A stretch of DNA of 53,338 nucleotides from Microcoleus sp. GA_180221_E-2-1-MAG-45_12 (GTDB lineage Bacteria; Cyanobacteriota; Cyanobacteriia; Cyanobacteriales; JAAUUE01), in contig JAIMKT010000008.1 in assembly GCA_020692245.1 (NCBI GenBank), forward strand, positions 11,354-64,691. The letters run 5' to 3'. The number at the start of each line of letters is the position of its first letter. Position 1 is the first letter of the stretch. The position numbers and the translations under genes were made by a program. This document shows positions 24,908-32,186 of this stretch, piece after piece. The notes below the pieces were generated by a model that saw only the letters and a program-made list of their open reading frames with translations, was not told where the DNA came from and searched no databases.

Positions 24908-25357
24908 ATGAGTGAAGATATTACCCAATGGCTAGAGGAGATCAAATCTCTGAAGCAAAAAATCTCAGAGCTAGAGCAGGACTTGGAAACCGCCCAAGCT
25001 AGTGCCGATAGCTGGCGACAGTTATACAACACCGAAGCCCAACAACGCCGCATTGAAAATAAATCAGCCCAACAACAAATGGAGGCTCTCAAAGAACAGG
25101 TACGGCAGTTACCGGGAGGAAGTTTGTTGGTGAAGGTCAATAATCCGATCGGGGAACTTCGCGCTGAAGCTGCTGCCCTAGATAAAGTTGAAGACCTGCA
25201 ATTGCACCTCAGTGAAGTCCTCGAAGAGCGCGATCGCCTATTTGCCTCCCTGAAGCTAGAACAGGAAAATCACTCCCAAACCCGCAAGAGTCTCACTGCC
25301 GTCATCGGTGATACAGTGGATCAATTAACTAGAGAGCGCCGCCAAAGCAAGGATTAG
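24908..25357 (+). CDS. Coiled-coil protein, unknown function
   Basis: 149 residues from ATG 24908, with GAGAGGAAGAGG just upstream as ribosome-binding sequence; the track's TTG at 24893 is rejected. Residues ~5-75 form a heptad-rich coiled coil (EEIKSLKQKISELEQDLETA), then a short conserved-looking loop LPGGSLLVKVNNPIGELRAE and a second coiled coil to the end. No enzyme motif. It ends 11 bp before mdh and is probably co-transcribed. Similar small proteins are annotated as hypothetical in cyanobacteria. Confidence 0.65.
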   Translation: MSEDITQWLEEIKSLKQKISELEQDLETAQASADSWRQLYNTEAQQRRIENKSAQQQMEALKEQVRQLPGGSLLVKVNNPIGELRAEAAALDKVEDLQLHLSEVLEERDRLFASLKLEQENHSQTRKSLTAVIGDTVDQLTRERRQSKD

Positions 25358-25368
25358 TTGAGATAATT

Positions 25369-26307
25369 ATGATGAATAATCTTTATCGGATTGCAATTAT
25401 TGGTGGTGGGAAAGTTGGCAGCGCCCTTGCTCAGAGGGTAATCGAGAAAAATCTGGCGCAAGTGATTTTGTTGGATGTGGTGCCGGGAATGCCCCAGGGA
25501 ATTGCCCTTGATATGAATCAAGCTGGAGGTCTGGAGGGATACGAACGCCAAGTCTTGGGGACTAATGACTACGCTGATACCGCCAATTCGGAAATTGTGA
25601 TCATCACTGCCGGACTGCCCCGCAAACCGGGTATGAGTCGGAATGACCTTTTAAAAATCAATGGCGAAATTGTCACTCAAGCTGCTCAACAGGCGATCGC
25701 CCATTCTCCCCATGCAATCTTGATCCTCGTCACCAATCCCCTCGATGTCATGACCTACCTCGCTTGGCAAGCCACCCAAATACCCACCCAGCGGATCATG
25801 GGGATGGCGGGAGTTTTAGATTCGGCCCGATTTCAATACTTTATTGCCCAAGAATTAAAGGTTTCGATCCGAGATGTGAGTGCCTTAGTGTTGGGTGGGC
25901 ATGGTGATCTGATGGTACCTCTGCCCCGCTACTCGACGGTGGGGGGGATTCCCATTACGGAACTTATGGAGCCAGAGGTGATCGATCGCCTTGTAGAACG
26001 GACTCGCAATGGCGGAGCAGAGATTGTTAACCTGATGCGGACTGGTGGAGCCTACCTTGCCCCAGCTTCAGCTATCTGTACCATGGTTGCCTCAATTCTC
26101 GATAACCAAAAACGGCAAGTTCCGGCGGCGGTTTATCTAGAAGGACAGTATGGCTTAAAAGATATTTTTGTGGGTGTTCCCTGTCGTTTGGGGCAGCAAG
26201 GTGTAGAGAAAATTATCGAGCTAGAATTAACCCCAGAAGAGTTGGAGCAGTTGCATCGATCGGCCGCTTCTGTCCGGGAAAATATTCAAATTGCCTCCCA
26301 GAACTAA
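25369..26307 (+). CDS. mdh: NAD-dependent malate dehydrogenase
   Basis: 312-residue MDH of the LDH-like type; interconverts malate and oxaloacetate. The Rossmann loop is IAIIGGGKVGSALAQRV (GGGxxG, residues 8-24) and Asp in VILLDVVPGMPQG favours NAD. Substrate residues: Arg in GLPRKPGMSRNDLL, VTNPLDVMTYLAW, MAGVLDSARF (with the MDH-type Arg) and the catalytic His in VLGGHGDLMVPLPRYS. These indicate MDH rather than LDH. ATG-ATG start at 25369; length normal. The tail of the coding sequence meets the start of an accessory stretch. Confidence 0.94.
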   Translation: MMNNLYRIAIIGGGKVGSALAQRVIEKNLAQVILLDVVPGMPQGIALDMNQAGGLEGYERQVLGTNDYADTANSEIVIITAGLPRKPGMSRNDLLKINGEIVTQAAQQAIAHSPHAILILVTNPLDVMTYLAWQATQIPTQRIMGMAGVLDSARFQYFIAQELKVSIRDVSALVLGGHGDLMVPLPRYSTVGGIPITELMEPEVIDRLVERTRNGGAEIVNLMRTGGAYLAPASAICTMVASILDNQKRQVPAAVYLEGQYGLKDIFVGVPCRLGQQGVEKIIELELTPEELEQLHRSAASVRENIQIASQN

Positions 26308-26616
26308 ATGAAGGGCGTTGCTGAATTAAGGTATTAAAATCATCTGTCACCCAAACTTGCTACCTAACGGACAAAGTGAGGGGCAATCAATGCTTCATTC
26401 GGTCGGTGCAGCAAGGGCTAGTTGGCGATTTCTGAAGCGTACGAAGTAAGTAGCTAAAGAATTATTAGTTTCCCTTCGTCAACCCAACCTAAATAGCTCG
26501 ATCGCACTTAACGGCAAAAGCCAGTGTCGGCAAATAACTCTAGAACTCCACCACCAACTTTCGCTCGTCCACTGCGCTGAAGTATTAGCTTGCTGTCAAA
26601 AACTACATAATCCAAT
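26308..26616. other. Gene-free 309-bp gap, possible degraded mobile-element sequence
   Basis: No supported coding frame on either strand. The segment directly after mdh, GGGCGTTGCTGAATTAAGG, resembles ends of cyanobacterial insertion sequences/MITEs, and the minus strand reads a stop-interrupted frame (HRPNEALIAPHFV ... YLNSATP). I cannot identify a matching second end. It marks the left edge of the AT-rich accessory stretch. Confidence 0.3.
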
Positions 26617-27315
26617 CTAAATTGTTAAATCTTGCTGCATTTGCTGGAGTCTTTCAAAATCTGCTTTATGCACACTCAGTTGACGCTGTGTAAGCCAGCC
26701 ATAAAAGTTTTGAATGAGAACAAAATATTCTTTAGCTATAGTTTCTATACAAAAACTGTCTCCAAGCCCATCTAAATAAGACTTTGCTCCTTTCCAGTTG
26801 TCCCATTGTTTGAGAATTTCGATGTCAATTTTAACTCTAAAATCAAAGTCTTCAAAGCCCTCAAGGAAAGTCATTTGTAGAGCTAGGATAGGTAGAGTGT
26901 AATGCTGACTATAGTTCCGTAACTCCTTTACAAAACTATGAATGGGCTGACTAATTACATCTTGTTCTAACTTTTTCTGATACTCATCCTTGAATGCTTT
27001 TCCAGAATATAACCTATTAACAATTTTCCTTGTATGTTCAATTAATGAAAATGCAGATGCTAGGAAATTATGAAAAAACCTTGAACTTTGCTCAAGTAAA
27101 CTCTCTATATTATCTCTATGGTCATTGTTGTACATAGCTAGAGAACTCCTTGAGTCTTTAAGATGCCCCAACCCTCTTGTAAGCTCATCAAAATTACCGA
27201 TAAAAACACTAAAACTAGCTTGCAAAGCCTGAAAGTTTCGGTAAATATCCATCTCTTTTGATTGTTCCAAAACATCAAAACGTTTACCAAACTCAGTTTT
27301 GTAACTCTCTTCCAT
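26617..27315 (-). CDS. HEPN-like helical protein, unknown function
   Basis: 232 residues from ATG 27315 (MEESYKTEFGKRFDVLEQSK); the TTG at 27336 is less likely. It is all-helical, AT-rich at the DNA level and has no HIP1 octamer, unlike its neighbours. The segment SFVKELRNYSQHYTLPILAL (about 145-164) carries RNYSQH, fitting the RX4-6H motif of HEPN domains, followed by the xLP often seen in uncharacterised HEPN-type proteins. HEPN proteins are frequently RNases in defence or toxin-antitoxin systems. That assignment is from one motif and is tentative. Confidence 0.5.
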   Translation of the reverse strand: MEESYKTEFGKRFDVLEQSKEMDIYRNFQALQASFSVFIGNFDELTRGLGHLKDSRSSLAMYNNDHRDNIESLLEQSSRFFHNFLASAFSLIEHTRKIVNRLYSGKAFKDEYQKKLEQDVISQPIHSFVKELRNYSQHYTLPILALQMTFLEGFEDFDFRVKIDIEILKQWDNWKGAKSYLDGLGDSFCIETIAKEYFVLIQNFYGWLTQRQLSVHKADFERLQQMQQDLTI

Positions 27316-27372
27316 AGATACAACTCTTGAACACAAAATGCTTGACTTACAATACTCACAATATATGTATTA

Positions 27373-27471
27373 GACGGAGAATTTCTGTCTAATGTCACTA
27401 CTGTAGGACATATAAGCTGAATGTCAATATACCATACACTGGATATTACACGGAAAAATTCTGCCTAATTT
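27373..27471. promoter_or_regulatory. Paired 23-bp direct repeats upstream of the HEPN-like gene
   Basis: GACGGAGAATTTCTGTCTAA (27373-27395 with flank) and CACGGAAAAATTCTGCCTAA (27449-27471 with flank) match at most positions and start 76 bp apart, about seven helical turns. The first can also fold into a hairpin (AGACGGAG / TTCTGTCT). Their position between the TA operon end and the HEPN-like start suits operator sites. Confidence 0.4.
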
Positions 27472-27548
27472 TTTATTTGATTTTTTAGACCAATAAGACT
27501 TGGGTATTGCTGACAAGGAGTGTGAATTTGCATCTTGTAAAAATTTTG

Positions 27549-27824
27549 TTATGTACTTTTCTTTAAGATTTTTTCGTATTCTTCATGCGCCCCTATCCAA
27601 AACCATACTATCTCCTCAGTTTCCTCAAAACCTAATGCCCTGAAGTTCTTGCCCACTCTAACTGACCAGAGTTCTCCTACTTTTTTGAAGTGTAGTGATG
27701 GATGTCTAGGGTTATCTTTCAGAATTCTGTAGTTTTTATCTGCTAAAACTTGTATCTCTTGTGGTAACTGAGAATAAAATATCCAAAAACGAGAAGTAGT
27801 GAAGTGAGCTATATTTGACGGCAC
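27549..27824 (-). CDS. RelE/HigB-like toxin
   Basis: 91 residues. GTG start at 27824 with a strong AGGGAAGGA ribosome-binding sequence lying inside the antitoxin gene. Fold elements fit the RelE/ParE superfamily: FWIFYSQLPQEIQVLADKNY (helices), ILKDNPRHPSLHFKKVGELW and SVRVGKNFRALGFEETEEIV (strands), ending WFWIGAHEEYEKIL. The central W-S-V-R-V-G-x-x-F-R-A is the typical strand pair. Such toxins usually cleave ribosome-associated mRNA; here the catalytic residues are not firmly assignable. It overlaps the antitoxin gene by 16 bp. Confidence 0.8.
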   Translation of the reverse strand: MPSNIAHFTTSRFWIFYSQLPQEIQVLADKNYRILKDNPRHPSLHFKKVGELWSVRVGKNFRALGFEETEEIVWFWIGAHEEYEKILKKST

Positions 27825-28006
27825 TTTCCTTCCCTAAATTCTTTCTTTGCTTCTGAAATCAAATGATCTAGTCTTCCCAGTTTCATATCCTCTTCAATTT
27901 CTTGATCCCAAACAGTTTCCCGATAATCATCGAGCCAATCGAGAAAATCTACCAATTCAGTTTTTGAAAGATTTTTTACTGCTTCTTTTATTTCTGTGCT
28001 ACTCAT
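27809..28006 (-). CDS. Antitoxin of the RelE/HigB-like pair
   Basis: 65 residues: MSSTEIKEAVKNLSKTELVD, then FLDWLDDYRETVWDQEIEED, ending FREGKCRQI. It resembles small helical antitoxins found upstream of RelE-like toxins (helical N-terminus, acidic Trp-Asp-x-x-I middle and a basic tail rather than a clear ribbon-helix-helix). Gene order antitoxin-toxin, same strand, 16-bp overlap and matching size all support a type II TA module, probably autoregulated from the 113-bp region upstream. Confidence 0.75.
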   Translation of the reverse strand: MSSTEIKEAVKNLSKTELVDFLDWLDDYRETVWDQEIEEDMKLGRLDHLISEAKKEFREGKCRQI

Positions 28007-28119
28007 GGGGGTGTTGGATAAGCTTCAGACTATCTTTATCATTTTGGCTTTATTATAAAGTCTTTCTGATGCCGTTTTTTAGCATATACGCCCTAAAACG
28101 AGAATTACTGTCCTCAAGA

Positions 28120-29025
28120 CTAGTTATCTAAAGCTCCTTGTTTCATGGCAAAAGTTAGAGCAGTGAAAACAAAGATAATTACCAACAGAGAAAAGGCTGC
28201 ACCGAGAGGCCAGTTGTAGGAAATGCCGAACTGGGAAGAAATGAGATTTCCTAACATGATGCCATTGGTTCCCCCTACCAAACTGGGTGTAATAAAGTCC
28301 CCCATAGTCAGGGAGAAAACACTAATGGCTCCTGCCCAAACTCCGGGAATTACTTGGGGTAGGGCGACTCGAAAAAAAGTAGTCAAGGGTTTGGCATTGA
28401 GATCCGCCGAGGCTTCTAGTAGCTCTGGGGGCAGCTTTTCAAAGGCGGTAATAATGGGCAGAATCATGAAGGGGAGCCAGACATGGACGAAGGTGAGGGT
28501 GGTGGAAAATTGGTTGTAGAGAAATATCTGGCTGGGTCGATCGAACACTCCCAAAAATATCAACAGATTATTTAAAACCCCGTTGTAGCCCAGAATTACT
28601 TTCCAAGCAAACACCCGGACAAGATAGCTAGACCACAGGGGCAAAATCACTAGGAGGGTGAAAATAGTTTGATATTTGCCTGTATATCTGCCAATAAAAT
28701 AGCCTACAGGTAAGGCAATGATTATGTCGATAATTGTGACACCAAGGGCAGTGGCTAAGGTTCTCAGAATCACACTTTGATAGGAAGTATTGGTGGCGAT
28801 CGACCGAAAATTAGTAAGGCTAAATTCCCGGACAATTTCAAACCCTTCTAGTCGCCAGAAACTATAGGAAACAAGGATGGCGATCGGCAAAAAATATAGC
28901 AATCCCATCCAAATTACTGGCGGCAAAACCGTAGCATACATTCCCCAAGATTGGCTTTTTGTAGAGTTCATAGATTGAAATTTGTGATTGAAATTTGTGT
29001 GATTTTGTCTGCGGTTGCCCTGCAC
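28120..29025 (-). CDS. potB: Spermidine/putrescine-type ABC transporter permease (PotB-like)
   Basis: 301 residues (283 if ATG 28971 is used), an inner-membrane permease with six helices: VLPPVIWMGLLYFLPIAILV, TLATALGVTIIDIIIALPVG, IFTLLVILPLWSSYLVRVFA and so on. The EAA motif that contacts the ATPase is EASADLNAKPLTTFFRVALP near 205-225. The YFLP and RxxAW patterns and SLTMGDFITPSLVGG match PotB of polyamine importers. No potA, potC or potD is adjacent, so partners must be encoded elsewhere. It follows the DUF4350 gene by 2 bp, which suggests co-transcription. Confidence 0.85.
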   Translation of the reverse strand: MQGNRRQNHTNFNHKFQSMNSTKSQSWGMYATVLPPVIWMGLLYFLPIAILVSYSFWRLEGFEIVREFSLTNFRSIATNTSYQSVILRTLATALGVTIIDIIIALPVGYFIGRYTGKYQTIFTLLVILPLWSSYLVRVFAWKVILGYNGVLNNLLIFLGVFDRPSQIFLYNQFSTTLTFVHVWLPFMILPIITAFEKLPPELLEASADLNAKPLTTFFRVALPQVIPGVWAGAISVFSLTMGDFITPSLVGGTNGIMLGNLISSQFGISYNWPLGAAFSLLVIIFVFTALTFAMKQGALDN

Positions 29026-29027
29026 CC

Positions 29028-30209
29028 CTACTTAGTGATTTCATCGGAAGAACCTGAAGATAACTGCCGCCATTTTTCGAGGAGGGCAAGTAGGGCTGGA
29101 GGCTTCAGAGATTGATGATTTTGGGTAATTAGGGCTTGTTGGTGGAGGAGTTTTGCCAATTCACTTCTGGGTCTGCCCGTGCGCTCTGTCCAGGCTTGGA
29201 GGAGGAGTTCTGGGGCAATGAGGCTACTGCCCAAACCTAGGGATTTTTGGAGTTTGATTTGTTCTGCTTTGCCGATCGTCTCCACCAGAAAATCTGTACA
29301 GTCTGCCTTTTCGAGGACAGCCGCGATCGCTTGCATATAGGCTTCACTATTATTCACTTTCGGCGTTGTTAAGGACACCACTCGCCCAAAACGTTGATTG
29401 TAGCCCCCTAGCAACACCAAGAAAATCACCCCCACTTGCAAGAAAACCACAAACACCGGAGTCTGTCTCAGATAGCTGGCCCAGTTTCCTACCCCAGATT
29501 TGGCAATTTCTTCTCGATCGCGGTAGCCGTGGAGGTATTCATCTACATAAATTTGATTGCTGGGATCAACTAGCTGGGTCAGAAGTTGAAAATTTCCCGG
29601 CTCTTTTTGGTAAGCATTGGCAGCGAGGTGGGGTGTGGTGGCGAGAATTAGTTCTCCCCGCTCAATTTCTTCCCGCCAAATGATGGATCCGTAGCGATCG
29701 CCCAAGATTTGATCTGCTGGCTGATCGGGTAATTGCGTTTCTGGAATTACCTCCCGGACTCGATTCATTAAAGGGTTAGGAATGCGCCGCCGACTAGATT
29801 GAATTTTCACCAACCCCGCCGCACTAGGATGGGTAGTCAAAAATTCCGCCTCCGTAACGGGCTGACTAACTCCCAAAACCACCAATTTATTACCCAAGGC
29901 TAACCAGGCTCGCTCTTTCGGGTCTAGGGAAAAATTTGCTATCGATCGGGGATAAACTTGCAGCAGGGTAATCCCTGTCCGTTGGTTGCTGGTCAGAGCC
30001 TCGATCGGTTTTTGCCAGCGCTGAATTTCCGCCCCCTGAGCCTGCATAGAAGCATACCAAGCCCCATACCCACTGGGTTGCCGACTAAAGGTAGAGCCAT
30101 CATTGAGGCGTTGCTGTTGAGGACTGGTGAAAATTGTAAATAACAGGATTAATCCCAAGAGGACGATCGCTCCCAGTTGCCATTTTTTGTTGGTAAAAAC
30201 TCTATTCAT
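29028..30209 (-). CDS. DUF4350 membrane protein
   Basis: 393 residues from the ATG at 30209 (MNRVFTNKKWQLGAIVLLGL), which overlaps the stop of the DUF4129 gene as ATGA, so translation is coupled; the 30242 start is rejected. An N-terminal helix (QLGAIVLLGLILLFTIFT) anchors an extracytoplasmic region with SRQPSGYGAWYASMQAQGAE, the DUF4350 hallmark. A second helix, TPVFVVFLQVGVIFLVLLGG near 265, precedes a cytoplasmic helical tail. In other bacteria DUF4350 genes sit with MoxR ATPase, DUF58 and DUF4129 genes; only DUF4129 is seen here. Confidence 0.8.
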   Translation of the reverse strand: MNRVFTNKKWQLGAIVLLGLILLFTIFTSPQQQRLNDGSTFSRQPSGYGAWYASMQAQGAEIQRWQKPIEALTSNQRTGITLLQVYPRSIANFSLDPKERAWLALGNKLVVLGVSQPVTEAEFLTTHPSAAGLVKIQSSRRRIPNPLMNRVREVIPETQLPDQPADQILGDRYGSIIWREEIERGELILATTPHLAANAYQKEPGNFQLLTQLVDPSNQIYVDEYLHGYRDREEIAKSGVGNWASYLRQTPVFVVFLQVGVIFLVLLGGYNQRFGRVVSLTTPKVNNSEAYMQAIAAVLEKADCTDFLVETIGKAEQIKLQKSLGLGSSLIAPELLLQAWTERTGRPRSELAKLLHQQALITQNHQSLKPPALLALLEKWRQLSSGSSDEITK

Positions 30210-30823
30210 TGGTTCAGAATCTCCTCCAGAGCCTGCTGGCATTGGCTAAACCTTTCGGCAGAAATAGGTCGGGTACTAAAGCAAAGTTCTTCGTGGGTAC
30301 GCAACAGGATTTTGTATAGAGAAATTTGGGGCAAGGAGGCAATGAGTTCTTGGTATTCTCGATCGGTGCGGCTCGGTTGTTGGGGAACGATTTCCCGGTC
30401 ATCTAATAGTTGGAGAAGGGCAAAATAGAGACAGCGACATGCCTCAGTGTAGTTACCTTGGGTTTGAAATTGTTGCGATCGCCTCAACCATTGGCTCACA
30501 GAGAGTTTGGTAACTAGGGGTTTTGATTGACGATTTTTAAGGGAGTTCGATCGATCTTGATTTTTTTTGAGATATCGTTGCAAAAAAGGCATCCCTATCC
30601 GACCCAAGAATAGCCCCAAAGCAATTAAAGCTAGACCCAACAATACCCAGAATAATAGTTGATATACCCAAGGCGGCAGAGCCAGAGATTCTAGCCAATC
30701 AGCAAGGGAAAAATCTGGCAGGTTTCTACCTAGCTGCTGGGTGCGGAGTTCCCACCACTCACCAAACTGTTGCCCCCATTGTTGAAGTTGCCAACCCCAA
30801 TTATGCTCTTCAAATTCATTCAT
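30206..30823 (-). CDS. DUF4129 domain membrane protein
   Basis: 205 residues from the ATG at 30823 (MNEFEEHNWGWQLQQWGQQF); the track's 30856 TTG start is less likely. One membrane helix, VYQLLFWVLLGLALIALGLF (about 61-80), then the DUF4129 core: AQxxxxxGNYxEACRxLYxALLQLLDD with QPSRTDREYQELI, a helical repeat common beside DUF4350 and MoxR-type modules. Function unknown. It leads the DUF4129-DUF4350-potB run and is divergent from the M28 peptidase, with 58 bp between starts. Confidence 0.8.
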   Translation of the reverse strand: MNEFEEHNWGWQLQQWGQQFGEWWELRTQQLGRNLPDFSLADWLESLALPPWVYQLLFWVLLGLALIALGLFLGRIGMPFLQRYLKKNQDRSNSLKNRQSKPLVTKLSVSQWLRRSQQFQTQGNYTEACRCLYFALLQLLDDREIVPQQPSRTDREYQELIASLPQISLYKILLRTHEELCFSTRPISAERFSQCQQALEEILNQ

Positions 30824-30881
30824 AATAGCTACAATAATAGCTACGAAATACCTCAATCCTTCAAAAATTACTCAAAAAATA

Positions 30882-31919
30882 ATGAGCCAACCCCTTAGAA
30901 GTAGTAAGTTTAGAGTCCAGTTTGCTAGCAAGGCAGCCTTGATTCGTCTAGTAATACTTCTGAGCATCTTGATGATTTTGGGGGTTTGGCTATGGTTAAC
31001 AAGTTTCTCGATGCCCGGACAAAGTTATCAAGAATCGCTGCCACCTCTACAGCCAGAAGAAATAGCACTTCAAAATTTATTACGACAAGATATCCAAAAA
31101 ATTGCGGTGGAGATTGGGGCAAGGAATTCTAGCCAATACGATCGACTAAATGCTACAAAAGTTTTTCTAGAGACTAATTTGGCTCAATCAGGTTATCAAG
31201 TACATCAGCAAGAATACAAGATTGACAACAATACTTACTATAATCTGGAGGTTGAGAAGATAGGGACTGAGTATCCCAAGGAAGTTGTGATCATTGCGGC
31301 TCACTACGATTCTGCTTTTTCCAGTCCCGGTGCTAACGACAATGGTACTGGTGTAGCCGCCGTCCTCGAACTAGCTCGAATATTTGCCAACAAATCTCCT
31401 AAGCGGACAATTCGTTTTGTGGAGTTTACCAACGAAGAGCCGCCCTTCTTTTGGACAGAAAATATGGGCAGTCTAGTTTATGCCAAACAAATAGACCCGC
31501 AGATAAAAGTTGTGGCGATGCTAAGTTTGGAAACTATGGGATATTTCTCCGATAGGGAAGGTAGCCAAAAATATCCTTTTCCTCTGAGTTTATTTTATCC
31601 AAACCAAGGTAATTTTATTGCTTTTATTGGTAATCTCAACTCTGGGGATTTAGTCCGTCGATCGATCGCCTCATTTCGTCGTCATGTCCAATTTCCATCA
31701 GAAGGAGCATCTTTACCAAGTTGGATCCCCGGTATTTCTTGGTCTGATCATTGGGCTTTTTGGCAACAGGGATATCAAGGAATTATGGTGACAGATACAG
31801 CTCCCTATCGTTATTTTCATTACCACACCCTAGACGACACCATTGATAAAATTAATTTTGATAAGTTGGCAAGAGTCGTATCTGGCTTAGTAAAAGTCAT
31901 CTCTGATTTGTCAGAGTAA
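30882..31919 (+). CDS. M28-family zinc metallopeptidase
   Basis: 345 residues. An N-terminal helix (LIRLVILLSILMILGVWLWL, residues ~20-39) exports or anchors it. The M28 metal site is visible: His-Asp in VVIIAAHYDSAFSSPGANDN, bridging Asp in GANDNGTGVAAVLELAR, catalytic Glu-Glu in VEFTNEEPPFFWTENMG, a later Glu/Asp ligand in LSLETMGYF and the final His in YRYFHYHTLDDTIDKI. Members are aminopeptidases that act on peptides, or glutaminyl cyclases; substrate not predicted. Location is probably periplasmic. Confidence 0.9.
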   Translation: MSQPLRSSKFRVQFASKAALIRLVILLSILMILGVWLWLTSFSMPGQSYQESLPPLQPEEIALQNLLRQDIQKIAVEIGARNSSQYDRLNATKVFLETNLAQSGYQVHQQEYKIDNNTYYNLEVEKIGTEYPKEVVIIAAHYDSAFSSPGANDNGTGVAAVLELARIFANKSPKRTIRFVEFTNEEPPFFWTENMGSLVYAKQIDPQIKVVAMLSLETMGYFSDREGSQKYPFPLSLFYPNQGNFIAFIGNLNSGDLVRRSIASFRRHVQFPSEGASLPSWIPGISWSDHWAFWQQGYQGIMVTDTAPYRYFHYHTLDDTIDKINFDKLARVVSGLVKVISDLSE

Positions 31920-31976
31920 TGGAGAGTAATACGTAATATTTCGGAAGTTAAGGTCTGGGTATTGCTAGTTAATATT

Positions 31977-32032
31977 TAGTTATTTAATCTAGTTATTTAA
32001 TCTAGTTGTTCAATCTAATCATTTATTCAATC
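31977..32032. repeat. 13-bp tandem repeat upstream of the sensor kinase
   Basis: TAGTTATTTAATC twice, then TAGTTGTTCAATC, then a longer degenerate unit TAATCATTTATTCAATC. It fills part of the 267-bp gap between the M28 peptidase and the kinase; nothing else was recognised there apart from AT-rich DNA. Confidence 0.75.
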
Positions 32033-32186
32033 TAATCATTTAAAGAATTAATCAGGATTGATATAGGATCGAATATTCATGTAGCTGAAAAACGCTGTAA
32101 TTATTAGTACGCCATTGGTATGATTCTGGTGCATCATTAAATATGCCATTAGTATAGTAATTGGTAATTCCTTCTTTCCCGGTACA

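Noticed and set aside
24291-27315. MNT nucleotidyltransferase and HEPN-like gene as one MntA/HepT toxin-antitoxin system
   Set aside because: They are 2 kb apart with mdh and a coiled-coil gene on the opposite strand between them; known pairs are adjacent and overlapping.
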